Of a stretch of DNA of 64,000 nucleotides, positions 34,623 to 43,516 are shown piece after piece. How positions within the stretch are numbered: position 1 is the first letter of the stretch; each line of letters starts with the position of its first letter. The stretch is from Haloferax namakaokahaiae. GTDB taxonomy: Archaea; Halobacteriota; Halobacteria; Halobacteriales; Haloferacaceae. The notes under the pieces are model-generated. The model saw only the letters and a list, made by a program, of their open reading frames with translations. It was not told where the DNA came from and made no database searches. Position numbers and translations under genes: made by a program. Location: NCBI RefSeq assembly GCF_042663225.1, contig NZ_JBHTAA010000014.1, forward strand, positions 1-64,000, given 5' to 3'.

Positions 34623-35156
34623 ATGGATTTTGATGACACAGATCCTGAGGAAGATTATAACTATCAGGGAGGGGGAACTCTTGGTAACGCGATTGGCGAT
34701 GTCGTAGACCACCTTCTCACAGATGAGCTAATCGAGAAGATACTCGAGTATCTGACTGCTGCTGCTATTAAAGCCGAAGTTGAGCAACAGAAGACGTTAA
34801 TAGAAGAGGAACACTACGAGGCCGCTGTCCTGCGTCAAGCCACGTTCATAGAATCCCTTCTTCAATTCAACATAGTGCGTGAGTTAGAGTCACACAAGGG
34901 GACCGAAATGTCTGTAAATGAGAAACGCATGGTTTCAAACCTTGGAAACAAAAATAAAGTCTATTTAGCAAATTCACTTGGTATACTCGAAGATGAAAAA
35001 GAATTCCAAGCGTATACCACACTGATGGGATCAAGGAGTGAGATTGCCCACGAATGGTGGATGATGTTTGATGAGGATGACCAAGCACGATTCGAACGGA
35101 TATCGCGTCGAATTTTATCAAAAATGGAACAGTCAATAAGCGAATACACAGAATAA
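34623..35156 (+). CDS. HEPN-like protein
   Basis: This 177-residue protein is counted from the ATG at 34623; another ATG lies at 34614. It is helical and AT-rich compared with neighbours. Near residues 137-143 it has SRSEIAHEWW, in which R-x4-H fits the catalytic motif of HEPN ribonucleases, preceded by a helix-rich region (AAVLRQATFIESLLQFNIVREL) like the first HEPN helices. HEPN proteins act as RNases in toxin-antitoxin and abortive-infection systems. The gene is followed 70 bases later by a membrane-anchored protein that could be its partner, though no antitoxin-type nucleotidyltransferase is adjacent. Function is inferred from one motif. Confidence 0.5.
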   Translation: MDFDDTDPEEDYNYQGGGTLGNAIGDVVDHLLTDELIEKILEYLTAAAIKAEVEQQKTLIEEEHYEAAVLRQATFIESLLQFNIVRELESHKGTEMSVNEKRMVSNLGNKNKVYLANSLGILEDEKEFQAYTTLMGSRSEIAHEWWMMFDEDDQARFERISRRILSKMEQSISEYTE

Positions 35157-35229
35157 ATTCGGCCTCATACTCTCTGTGTGGACTAGTATGTTGCAAAAAA
35201 TGTTTGTCGATCTCTGATAGATTTCCAGT

Positions 35230-35793
35230 ATGGCGGAACCAATTGATTTTCTTGCGATTGGCTTGAGTGGGATTGTTATCGCGCTCAGTGGATGGAATCT
35301 TTATCTAAGTCACTACCGGGAACAGAGATCAGAAGTGTCGCTACGCCCAGAGGGTTCTGACACTCCTCCTGAATTTAAAGGAGGGAACCTCGCTATAGAT
35401 GATAGCTCATACTGGAGTTCAAATTATTACTTGAAATTGGTCAACAATGGTGAAAAGAGTGCGTACATCAGTTCATTCGATCATCAATTGAGGGGGCTCG
35501 TGGAAGATGATGAGTTTGAAAACACGGACAATTTCTCCATTAAGGTGAATGAGACGAGACAGAGTTGGGTTGGTACCGAACTTGAGCCACACTCAACAAA
35601 GCGTTACAGGCTCTACGCTAAGATTTCACCAGAAGACGACATTGGCCCTTTAGTAAATGCAGACTCAGCGGTTATCGAACATACATTAGAGCTTGAAGAT
35701 AACAAAGGGTCGTATGAAGTTGTATGTGACACTGAAGTTGCTCTAATTGGGCCAGAACAAGCTATTGAGAACTGGCAAAAGCAGAACGAGTGA
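35230..35793 (+). CDS. Small membrane-anchored protein, possible partner of the HEPN-like gene
   Basis: In this 187-residue protein, residues 7-27 (FLAIGLSGIVIALSGWNLYL) are a membrane anchor; the rest is a beta-rich soluble domain (YYLKLVNNGEKSAYISSFDHQL, then KRYRLYAKISPEDDIGPL) resembling an Ig-like fold. No catalytic motif was seen. It is codirectional with the HEPN-like gene 70 bases upstream and shares its AT-rich composition, which suggests the two arrived together. Function unknown. Confidence 0.55.
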   Translation: MAEPIDFLAIGLSGIVIALSGWNLYLSHYREQRSEVSLRPEGSDTPPEFKGGNLAIDDSSYWSSNYYLKLVNNGEKSAYISSFDHQLRGLVEDDEFENTDNFSIKVNETRQSWVGTELEPHSTKRYRLYAKISPEDDIGPLVNADSAVIEHTLELEDNKGSYEVVCDTEVALIGPEQAIENWQKQNE

Positions 35794-35817
35794 CACTCTT
35801 GTTGACACCGACAACCG

Positions 35818-36648
35818 TCATCCACTCATCAACCTACATTTCCCCATACCTTGTGGGATAGTCGTCGCGTTTGCAAGTAGGTAGTTTGTGTACACAACTT
35901 CCCGCGGTTGGGCTGGCTTTCCTCTAATTGCAGTATTGTCTATTGGTCCGAATGTTTCGCGAAAATCTTGGTTGAATCCCATTCCGATATCTCCGGACTC
36001 GAAAAATTGTATTCCGTTCTTTCTCCACTGGTAATTGTACTCGATTAGATTCTCTGTTCCGACCCCTTGGAGGAGGTCACATTCGTCGAACGAAACCTGT
36101 AGCAGAAACCTCACAGAGACTGTATCACCTGGATCCAGTTGTTCGACGGTGATGGTCTTTGAGCAAGAATAGACATCGAGTCCTTCGCTTTGCCCTCTAA
36201 GATCAAGAGAAACAAAATCCAACACATCCATCTCTGAACCTACTCCTCCAGTATTGTAATCGACTACACACCCAGGAAGTGGGACGTTGATATCCAAATC
36301 CTGAATGGGTTGTTTTCCTGGGTTCGATATGACGATCTCGTAAACCCGAACAGTCTCATCGTATCGAACACCTCCAAACTCTTCGAGGCTTTCTCCTTCA
36401 ATGGTGTAGCCGCTTCCTCCAGTCATCGATACCGAGAGTGGTGGTGACTGGTAGGGGGGAACATTCCAGTCGTTCGCAGTGTGTGCTACTGCTCCCGTAA
36501 TCACAGGGCCAAATGACGCAGAGATAACAATCGCAACCAATGCACCGACGATGATAGAAGATGTGTTAATTTCGGAAATGTCACTTTTAAGCCCCGACTT
36601 TATCCGCCCATACGCTGAGACAAGTAACTCCCGAAACCCCATGTTCAT
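35818..36648 (-). CDS. Membrane-anchored surface protein
   Basis: This 276-residue protein is counted from the ATG at 36648 (MNMGFRELL); upstream in-frame starts give a Cys- and Arg-rich leader that is unlikely. A hydrophobic segment SSIIVGALVAIVISASFGPVITGAV (about residues 28-52) follows a basic N-terminus, so the beta-rich remainder is probably outside the membrane. The external part contains four to five cysteines (GCVVDY, YSCSK, DECD, GKCRL) that may form disulfides. No family is recognised. It lies alone between the 35230 gene (convergent) and the DUF8053-type gene. Confidence 0.55.
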   Translation of the reverse strand: MNMGFRELLVSAYGRIKSGLKSDISEINTSSIIVGALVAIVISASFGPVITGAVAHTANDWNVPPYQSPPLSVSMTGGSGYTIEGESLEEFGGVRYDETVRVYEIVISNPGKQPIQDLDINVPLPGCVVDYNTGGVGSEMDVLDFVSLDLRGQSEGLDVYSCSKTITVEQLDPGDTVSVRFLLQVSFDECDLLQGVGTENLIEYNYQWRKNGIQFFESGDIGMGFNQDFRETFGPIDNTAIRGKPAQPREVVYTNYLLANATTIPQGMGKCRLMSG

Positions 36649-36765
36649 CAAGGAACATCTAGGAACTATATTATTTTCTGTACGAAAACAAAACCGACCA
36701 CTCAACCCAAAAATTTCGCTACTGGGGACTACTGCTGAGTAGCGAACTCGTAGATTCTGTTTTCC

Positions 36766-37008
36766 TCATGCGCTGCAACTCTTGCCTAACCAGCCCCTGG
36801 ACAGTTCTGTCTCAACCAGCGGCGTGATTGGCCCGTCTTCCGGCACTGGCCGAACGACGTACACCTCTTTCCCGAGTCGCTGGACGTGCATGGTCTTCTC
36901 TTCGAGCTCGTTCTCATCTGCAGCGATGACGCCGTCGAGAACGAGATCGTCACGGTCAAGTGCAACAAGCGGCGTGCCGTCGTGGTTTCGGAGCTTTCGG
37001 AATACCAT
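36766..37008 (-). CDS. DUF8053-like small acidic protein
   Basis: This 80-residue protein is counted from the ATG at 37008 (MVFRKLRNHDGTPLVALD); an in-frame start at 37029 exists upstream. The N-terminus with a short basic strand, then TPLVALDRDDLVLDGVI and a long acidic helix, resembles the small AbrB-like proteins of haloarchaea known as DUF8053. They may be DNA-binding antitoxin-like regulators. The protein ends in GKSCSA. It lies alone; the 340 bases before it carry no gene. Family placement is from memory of similar sequences. Confidence 0.5.
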   Translation of the reverse strand: MVFRKLRNHDGTPLVALDRDDLVLDGVIAADENELEEKTMHVQRLGKEVYVVRPVPEDGPITPLVETELSRGWLGKSCSA

Positions 37009-37365
37009 TGCTGACACCCCATCGGCCACCCAATCCCACTTAGTTCTGTCTCCAATGTGACTCGTTACGAATACAGGTCGTGGTCGGATCTATATGTTGA
37101 ATCAACAGACAGCGTATACTTCGAGAAGCCACCACCACCAGACACCCCCCGTGGTCGCATACTTACTAACACTATGGGGTGGTTTGGTGGGGTCCCGGTG
37201 GTGGCCCGTCCCCGGTGAAGTACCGATTTTGGTTGTCGGTATACTCGATGGACTGAGAGAGAGAGTGGCGTGGGTCAAAGGTCACTTACGGAGAATTGGA
37301 GAACTGCGCCTACAACTCGGTTTCTTAGGTTGGATTCTCAATTGCTACCAGTGTAGTTTGAGTAT
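37009..37365. other. Intergenic region containing the first copy of a direct repeat
   Basis: No gene is convincing here; rightward reading frames are low-complexity. A GGTGGT-rich tract lies at about 37127-37205. The segment 37269-37344 is repeated at 37865-37943. Confidence 0.4.
37269..37344. repeat. Imperfect direct repeat, copy 1
   Basis: GGGTCAAAGGTCAC at the left end and ACAACTCGG plus GATTCTCAATTG at the right end are shared with copy 2 at 37865-37943; the middle 30 bases differ. Each copy lies just downstream (in the minus sense) of a leftward gene, 37366-37803 and 37937-38395 respectively. Confidence 0.55.
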
Positions 37366-37803
37366 TCAGTCTTCAGGTTCTGTCAGCATCTCATCTGGGA
37401 GTCGATCTCGGAGTTCCGACAGCTCTTGTTCAAGTTCAGAGATTTTTTCATCCCTCCCTCTTGAAGAGGCGTCAATCGCAAATGTGTTTAGAGCAGACAT
37501 TACCACCAGGAACAAAATCATAGTCGAAGTTGGATACGGAAGGTCAGGCGCGGGAACCAAGGAAAACGAGATATTGTTGAAAAAGTCAATAGTGCCGGAG
37601 TATGCTAATCTGCCAATCCGCTCGATGACTAATGTAGCGACGGCACCGATCATGAGATTAGTAATGCTTGATCGATTATCTATCCACTCAGCAAGTGCTC
37701 GCCAAGCGTGAGCACCTGCTATCTTAGCATTCTTTAACGACTCGCGAGTTGCTTCGCTGGCCACGTTATGATTTGATTCACCATCAGCTGAACCCCCATC
37801 CAT
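37366..37803 (-). CDS. Membrane protein with C-terminal coiled coil
   Basis: This 145-residue protein is counted from the ATG at 37803 (MDGGSADGESN); a longer reading from 37875 runs through the direct repeat and is unlikely. Two hydrophobic segments, ITNLMIGAVATLVIERIG near 46-63 and TSTMILFLVVMSALNTFAI near 91-109, are followed by a charged coiled coil (DEKISELEQELSELRDRL). A helical membrane protein that may oligomerise. No family recognised. It lies between two copies of a direct repeat with the homing-type gene at 37937. Confidence 0.5.
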   Translation of the reverse strand: MDGGSADGESNHNVASEATRESLKNAKIAGAHAWRALAEWIDNRSSITNLMIGAVATLVIERIGRLAYSGTIDFFNNISFSLVPAPDLPYPTSTMILFLVVMSALNTFAIDASSRGRDEKISELEQELSELRDRLPDEMLTEPED

Positions 37804-37864
37804 AACAGATACTTTTTGATAATATTGTGAACTATTTAAGTGTTTGAGAGGAACTTCGAAACAG

Positions 37865-37943
37865 GCGCGGGTCAAAGGTCACCACCAGAGTATCCCAAAA
37901 ACAGGCCCTCACAACTCGGTATCGTAGGTTAGATTCTCAATTG
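37865..37943. repeat. Imperfect direct repeat, copy 2
   Basis: Matches copy 1 (37269-37344) in its outer parts, 14 and about 30 bases, and differs in the middle. It overlaps the end of the gene at 37937. Confidence 0.55.
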
Positions 37944-38395
37944 TCTCGTCTGTCAACTTCGGCGTTTTCCAACATCTCGAACGTACGCTCGGCTTCCTCT
38001 TCTACCGATAGATCTTCGTCATCGTCGACAACACCAGCCTCGGCTTTCGCTTTGCTCCATGACCCGAGACGTTTTGCGATTGTCCCTGCTGCGGGCTTGT
38101 ATCCCGATTTCTTGTACGAGTCAATCGTTGGTTCCTCTCCGTATGTCTCTGCGAAATTCTGGAGTGCTCGGAGACATTGGTCATCGGTGTACTGTTCCCT
38201 GGATTTGGGTTCGAGTCCAGCTTTTGTAACTGCTGCATCCCAACTACCACATCTATCAGAGATTATCTCTGGAGATGGAGATAGGCCAGTGGTCCGATAC
38301 TCCGATCGGGTAGGGGTTTCCCCGAGTACCTTTGCGGCTGCGTGGAGGGCCTCGAGGCAGTCTTTCTCTGAATATCGATTGCTGCCTTGGTCCAT
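37937..38395 (-). CDS. Homing-endonuclease-associated repeat protein
   Basis: This 152-residue protein is counted from the ATG at 38395 (MDQGSNRYSEKDC). It contains two copies of a repeat with the pattern YxxxxCLxALxxxAxxxGxxPTxxxYxxxG...xxGSWxxAxxxAG: the first is at about 8-60 (GSWDAAVTKAG), the second at about 67-118 (GSWSKAKAEAG). This is the HNH-associated DNA-binding repeat usually found beside homing or intron endonucleases. No HNH or LAGLIDADG catalytic part is present, so it is probably a DNA-binding protein or a degraded homing gene. A rare repeat-only form. Confidence 0.75.
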   Translation of the reverse strand: MDQGSNRYSEKDCLEALHAAAKVLGETPTRSEYRTTGLSPSPEIISDRCGSWDAAVTKAGLEPKSREQYTDDQCLRALQNFAETYGEEPTIDSYKKSGYKPAAGTIAKRLGSWSKAKAEAGVVDDDEDLSVEEEAERTFEMLENAEVDRRDN

Positions 38396-38588
38396 CGTGT
38401 GATTGTATCGTCTAGAATACAAATATCCTAGGTTGGAGGCTCCGTTGGAATATTCGGTCCGAAATTTGTCGGGAAACTCATATTGAATATAGACTCAACT
38501 GTTGACCCGAATTTGGGTATAGTCAGAGGATGTTGGTTTCTATATTTCTGGACAATCCTCTCTCAGAGATATATTTTGAATGCCGGAC

Positions 38589-40358
38589 TCAAGGTCCGTA
38601 CTTGTCGTCTATTGCCTGTCTTACAACAAGTGAGAAGTCTCGAAGTTGAGTCCTCTGTTTCGGGAATTCTGGGAAACTCATACCTCCTTCAATAAACAGG
38701 CCTAGATAGTCGATCTCATCAACGCTGAGGAATTTATTATTTTGGACCTGATCAACCCGATTTTTTATATAGCGAACAAATTGTTCTGAACTGGTGAACG
38801 CCTCGCATATAACGTCTAAATTCATCACACTCACAACATATGGTGTGAAATCTACGCTATCGGTGGCTATATCGTAAAAGTTTGTAGAGATGGCATCATA
38901 CTGTTCACCCAGGACAACGACTGGTATGATCTCTCGATGATCTTCCAGATTGAACTCTCTATATTCATTTCCTGTTTCAATTTCCAAGCTGCCCTCCGAT
39001 GGCTGTAGCAGAGACAGACACTCCTCCAATTGTGTAGTTGCCTTCCCGACACCAGATTTCAAGTCCCGTTTGAGTGCTTGGAAATTGCCCGACCGAGTAT
39101 CAATATTCAATTTGGCAGCCTTACACTCAATGAGAAGTAAGTGATTACCAGTATCTACAACAATATCTGTGAATTCGTTGGTTGCCCCGTTATCAGTTTC
39201 ATACACCGGATTCAGAAGAATCTCTCCATCTTCAAAAAGAGTTAAAAGGGAGTCGTAAGCCCAATCTTCGATGTATTCTCCCCAACGATTGCCGAACTCC
39301 CCTTCGTACGAATCAATCTGAATCAAATCGTAGTAAAATGTCGTCATCAACGCGCGTCGTGGTACGGCAACGTGTGGAACCAAGATTCGGTTATCATCCT
39401 TAATGTATGGGTGAACGTGAAGGGGGTTCAGATCGTCAATTGACCAGTAGTCTGGACCCATTGGGTGGTCCCAATCACCAAGCTCAACAGAAAATCGGCC
39501 AAGAAATGCGCTGAATTTTTCCTCGTCTATATCATCCGGCAAATACTTGTACAGAAGTGATTCGGTGACCCATAGGTACGCTGTCCGGTCTCCCATAAGT
39601 TCGTGAATCTGTTCGATTCTTCGAGCATCTTCATCATGATCTGGGAGTTCGGAGAGTCGAGGAATCCGTCCCTCATTTTTGAGGAAGTCTTGAAGTGAGT
39701 CTATAGTGTCTCCATCTGAATATAGGCCAATACCCGCATCATGCACGGGTTCCATCGCTTCTCTAATGACTGATGTGAGAACCCCTTCCATATACTTCTG
39801 GAAGGAGATCGCCTCTTCAATAGTGAACCCAAGGTGGTCACTCATAACTTGGTCATGTGGTTGGTACGCTCGACGCGCCGCTTCAATTGGTTGCTCCCAA
39901 AAATAATGCCGCCCTGCAGCAATCTCTCGCAGAATTAATGCCGTCTCTACACTGTGTTGGTATTGTTCTTCATCAGTCCATTCATCAGGGTTCCCTTCCA
40001 AGAATCGCGAGAATTGGTATGCTTCAGCCACCCTGTTAGCGGCTCTAGCTAACATCTTGTAACTTGGATTTTGATCGTCGGTATCATCGGCGACAATGAT
40101 GTGGCCAATAACAAATTCAGCAAGTGCAGGGGGCAAACCAACCATATCGTCTCGAATACCCAACGCAGAAGCATTACCTGACAAGTACGTTCCAATGGTG
40201 ATCTTCTCAAGTAATGCGCGACGATCCCGTTTTTCGACGCACTCTCTCAACCTCTGAATTTGCAGGTCGGCATCTAATTCATCATCGTCAAATGAAGAAA
40301 GGAACTCATCGCGGTCAACCCCTTCTAAAGACATGGGGGTGAATTCTGGAGGGGCCAT
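38589..40358 (-). CDS. Large protein with C-terminal PD-(D/E)XK nuclease-like domain
   Basis: This 589-residue protein has a long helical N-terminal region of unknown type. Near residues 360-410 a nuclease-like core appears: GEYIEDWAYDSLLTLF (conserved Glu), then TDIVVDTGNHLLLIECKAAK, giving the D-15 to 20-ExK pattern of PD-(D/E)XK folds. The rest resembles NERD-like or restriction-type proteins that cut or process DNA. It stands alone, AT-rich relative to neighbours, and a 360-base space follows it. A single-protein defence nuclease is a reasonable guess; no partner methylase or helicase is adjacent. Confidence 0.6.
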   Translation of the reverse strand: MAPPEFTPMSLEGVDRDEFLSSFDDDELDADLQIQRLRECVEKRDRRALLEKITIGTYLSGNASALGIRDDMVGLPPALAEFVIGHIIVADDTDDQNPSYKMLARAANRVAEAYQFSRFLEGNPDEWTDEEQYQHSVETALILREIAAGRHYFWEQPIEAARRAYQPHDQVMSDHLGFTIEEAISFQKYMEGVLTSVIREAMEPVHDAGIGLYSDGDTIDSLQDFLKNEGRIPRLSELPDHDEDARRIEQIHELMGDRTAYLWVTESLLYKYLPDDIDEEKFSAFLGRFSVELGDWDHPMGPDYWSIDDLNPLHVHPYIKDDNRILVPHVAVPRRALMTTFYYDLIQIDSYEGEFGNRWGEYIEDWAYDSLLTLFEDGEILLNPVYETDNGATNEFTDIVVDTGNHLLLIECKAAKLNIDTRSGNFQALKRDLKSGVGKATTQLEECLSLLQPSEGSLEIETGNEYREFNLEDHREIIPVVVLGEQYDAISTNFYDIATDSVDFTPYVVSVMNLDVICEAFTSSEQFVRYIKNRVDQVQNNKFLSVDEIDYLGLFIEGGMSFPEFPKQRTQLRDFSLVVRQAIDDKYGP

Positions 40359-40744
40359 CGCTATAATATGGTAATCCAGAAAGGATTATATAGATATTGT
40401 ACACTCCGAATTTTGAGTAGCTATCCTACCGACCGACTAACATGCCGAATTAAAATCAAAGCGAGTGCAGCGTTTGTCAAAAACTCAGTCACCACCATCC
40501 TTCCTTTCGCGTGCGTCAACTGGAGCTGCGGAGGCGGAGGGTTATTTTTTGAAAGTTGTGACGTTAGTCACACTCCCTAAGGGGGCTGTCCCACCGGATG
40601 AATCAGAACCCGCCGGATCTCCGCGAAAGCTGCCGCTCGCGATGAATCGAGACTCCACCAGAAACCGAGGTTAGGCCGAAAACAGCGACGTAGTATATAA
40701 AAAGAAGAGACGACTGAGAGTGTTGCCACTCAGCGGGCAACCGG
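40359..40744. other. Intergenic stretch with TATA-like promoter; no gene seen
   Basis: In these 385 bases I find no coding sequence. A strong TATA-like AGTATATAAAAAG lies near 40691-40703, reading rightwards towards the pseudogene region, and GACTGAGAGTG/CACTCAG near 40711-40734 may form an RNA stem. A small RNA is possible but unproven. Confidence 0.35.
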
Positions 40745-41284
40745 CTACAGGTGCTTCCGAGCGACCGTGTTCTGCAGCGGACCGTATGCCTGGTCGTAGG
40801 TCACGATAGCATTCAGGAACCGGCGAGAGTCGAGACCAGCGTCACACCATGCGCTGTGGCCTTCCTCGAGGACGTCGGGCAGGTACTCGCCCGTGACTGC
40901 GGAATTCTTCGACTGAGTCAGCACCGCCCGAATCCGAACGCACTCAGAACGGTCGTCCACGCCCTGAACAACCTCGGCACCGTACCGGTTCAGCCAGTTC
41001 TGCAGGGCACGGCTAGACCGCTATAGGTCACGCGGGTCGACGTTCAGCACGTTCTCGACCCGTCCGGCAATCGAGTCCACCACATCGTCAGCGATGGACA
41101 CCAGCTCACGAACTTCCTGCGCAATCTTCGAGGAGACCCACTTCACGACTCCACCGTCGTTATCGAGTAGACCGGAAAGACGGCGAAGGACGCGGTAGAT
41201 CGTCGTAAATGACCATCCGGTTTCGTCCTCGAGTTCGTCCGCGGGAGTACCATGATGTGTAAGTGCCGGGATACTATCGAACCA
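40745..41284 (-). pseudogene. 5'-truncated HTH gene with in-frame TAG
   Basis: Reading leftwards, coding-type sequence begins without a start near 41284 (IWFDSIPALTHHGTPADEL), continues with a helix-turn-helix-like segment (GWSFTTIYRVLRRL), meets TAG at 41021-41023 and resumes in the same frame (ALQNWLNRYGAEVV) to TAG at 40745-40747. So the gene has lost its 5' part and gained an internal stop. It resembles long haloarchaeal HTH-containing proteins; the exact family is not certain. It is a relic beside the replication origin. Confidence 0.65.
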
Positions 41285-41403
41285 AATTCACGTCCTCAAG
41301 CGGGAGTTAGAAGACGAGAAGTATCCGCTCGTCTGAGATGCAGGATGGACAATTCCGGTCAGGTTACTCCTCTTCAAAGCAGGGACAACTGATGGTGGCA
41401 TCA

Positions 41404-42210
41404 CTTTACTGGAAATGACGGGGTCAGTTATCCACGACTAGATTCACAGTTACCAAAGGATAGTCAGTCTTAACCAACAACGTAGGTTAGCCGACCATTG
41501 TTGGTTAAGACGTTATGTGGACTCACCACCACGGTGTCTGACGAGTGTCATACCCCACCATTTCCACTAATAGGCTGATAAGAACTCGATGTCCCAGTCT
41601 AAGCGGCTGACCCTCCCCCCGGCATTTCCAGTAAAACTCAACAGAGAGAACAGGTACACCCTCGCTGAAGATTATTCCACTAGCGATCGCCCAACAATCA
41701 ACCGCTTTTTGTTTATCCTACGGACCAACTTGTGACCTACTGATATAAAACTTTGCATCAGTTTAATGTTTTCTGAAGCACCCCCGAGTCTTTCGAGGTT
41801 CTTTACTGGAAACGATGGGGAGGGTGTGTCTCAGTAATACTCGTGATACAATATCGCCACTGTCTCCCGATTCGTCACATCCGTGTTCTTTACTGGAAAT
41901 GACGGTGTGTGTTAGACATATAAATAAACGTATACTGGAAATACTGGAACCGGGTGGTCTAGTATCTGGTTCGACTTCACAACTTCTATCCCCACGACTT
42001 TACTGGAAACGGTGGGGTCTAATCGCCCAGCAGCAGTCCGATGACTTACTGGAAATAGTGGTGTGAATGTTCATCCAGAATACCGGTCTTGCCGTTATCC
42101 CACTCAATGATTGATACAGTGACTGTCTCATCTATAACTGGAAATCGAGGGGGCAATACTTGCTACCGGAACTGATGGGCACCCGTGGTTATACTGGAAA
42201 TAGCGGAAAC
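41404..42210. other. Replication origin with about ten ORB-like repeats
   Basis: The core TTACTGGAAATGACGGGG and variants occur forward at 41406, 41803, 41889, 41932, 41999, 42045, 42135 and 42190, and reversed at 41552-41569 and 41612-41636. This is the halophile origin-recognition box: a GGAAA core followed by a G-rich string. An AT-rich stretch at about 41695-41775, between the reversed and the forward boxes, is a candidate unwinding element. The array lies directly before orc1/cdc6, which completes a typical haloarchaeal orc1-associated origin. Positions are by eye and boxes may be missed. Confidence 0.85.
41469..41509. repeat. Inverted repeat CTTAACCAACAA/TTGTTGGTTAAG, copy B
   Basis: Perfect 12-base arms at 41469-41480 and 41498-41509 with a 17-base spacer lie inside the origin region, about 60 bases after the first ORB-like box. 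Arms are identical to copy A at 17811. Confidence 0.7.
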
Positions 42211-42257
42211 GGTGGTCGAAACAATTATCAGACACGACTGAGTCATCTGATCAAACC

Positions 42258-43496
42258 ATGACGCCGCGGTTTCAGCCGGACGATACACTCTACAAGCGAC
42301 GGAATACGCTCAAGGTTGAGTACGTCCCAGACGACATCGTCGGGCGGGACAACGAGATCGAGGAATACGAGGCTGCGCTTCAGCCTATCATCAACGGGGA
42401 GTATCCTGACAATATCTTCATCTACGGGAAAACCGGTGTCGGAAAGACTGCCGTCACGAACTTCTTACTCAACGAGCTGCAAGACTCAGCGAAACACTTC
42501 GAGGTCGACCTCTCCGTAATCTCTCTAAACTGCGATGGTCTCTCCACGAGTTACCAGGCTGCAATTAGCCTCATCAACAACCTCCGAGAACCCGAGCACC
42601 ATATCGCTGAAACCGGACACCCCCAATCCAAAGTGTATCGCCTGCTCTGGGATGAACTCAACAAACTCTCTGGAACCGTCGTTATCGTTCTCGACGAAAT
42701 TGACCACATCACAGACGACACGTTCCTTTACCAAATCACACGCGCAGACAATAACGGCTACATCGACAATATCCAGCTCGGGCTCATCGGCATCAGCAAC
42801 GACTCGACGTTCCGAGAGCAACTCGACGCGAAAGTGCAGTCGTCTCTCTGTGAAACTGAGATTTCGTTCCCACCGTACGGAACTGGAGAACTCCAAAAAG
42901 TCCTCGAGCAACGCGCCGATATCGCATTTCACCAGAACGCAATCGAAGACGGCGTGATTTCGCTGTGCGCCGCACTCGGCCGACAGGATGGTGGCGACGC
43001 CCGTCGAGCAATCACGCTTCTCCGGAAAGCCGGTGACCTCGCTCGGACAGAAAATGCCGAGACGGTCACAACTGACCATGTCGAACGTGCCCAGGAAAAA
43101 CTCGAGGCGCAACAGAGCATGGACATCATGCGTGACCTCACCGAACACGAGCAACTCACCCTCTACGCGCTGACGACACTCGCCGCTGAGAACGCAACCC
43201 CTGCGCGCTCGCGTATCGTCTACCAACGTTACAAAGAGCTCTGTAACTTCCAGGGTCGAGACCCTCGGACAGCTCGTCGAATGCGAAGCTTCCTCTCTGA
43301 TTTCGAGATTCTCAATCTTACACTTTCACACATGGAACACCGCGGTCAGGATGGTGGGACGTATCGGGAACACGAAATCAATCGAGATATCGCGACGGTC
43401 ATCGACGCGCTCCAGACGATCATCAGTGAATTCGGTGCGCACCGAAGTATTATCGAGTACCTTCCTGACTCCGGTGAAGACTTTGCTGCGATGTAG
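42258..43496 (+). CDS. orc1: Orc1/Cdc6 replication initiator
   Basis: This 412-residue protein has the AAA+ features of archaeal Orc1/Cdc6: VGRDNEIEEYEAAL near 28-41, Walker A IYGKTGVGKTAV near 55-66, Walker B VIVLDEIDHI near 142-151, and sensor-2 region GDARRAITLLRKAGDLA near 245-261, followed by a C-terminal winged helix (about 300-390). It recognises the ORB-type repeats immediately upstream and loads the replication machinery. The start at 42258 follows an AT-rich leader. The initiator is likely specific for this element. Confidence 0.96.
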   Translation: MTPRFQPDDTLYKRRNTLKVEYVPDDIVGRDNEIEEYEAALQPIINGEYPDNIFIYGKTGVGKTAVTNFLLNELQDSAKHFEVDLSVISLNCDGLSTSYQAAISLINNLREPEHHIAETGHPQSKVYRLLWDELNKLSGTVVIVLDEIDHITDDTFLYQITRADNNGYIDNIQLGLIGISNDSTFREQLDAKVQSSLCETEISFPPYGTGELQKVLEQRADIAFHQNAIEDGVISLCAALGRQDGGDARRAITLLRKAGDLARTENAETVTTDHVERAQEKLEAQQSMDIMRDLTEHEQLTLYALTTLAAENATPARSRIVYQRYKELCNFQGRDPRTARRMRSFLSDFEILNLTLSHMEHRGQDGGTYREHEINRDIATVIDALQTIISEFGAHRSIIEYLPDSGEDFAAM

Positions 43497-43516
43497 TAAG
43501 GGGGAATAGATTCTAC

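Noticed and set aside
37094..37711. Long rightward open frame
   Set aside because: It runs antisense over the coiled-coil membrane protein gene and through a repeat, with serine- and glycine-rich shadow composition.
41404..42210. CRISPR array
   Set aside because: The GGAAA repeats are short, differ in spacing and orientation and lie before orc1; they are origin boxes, not CRISPR repeats.
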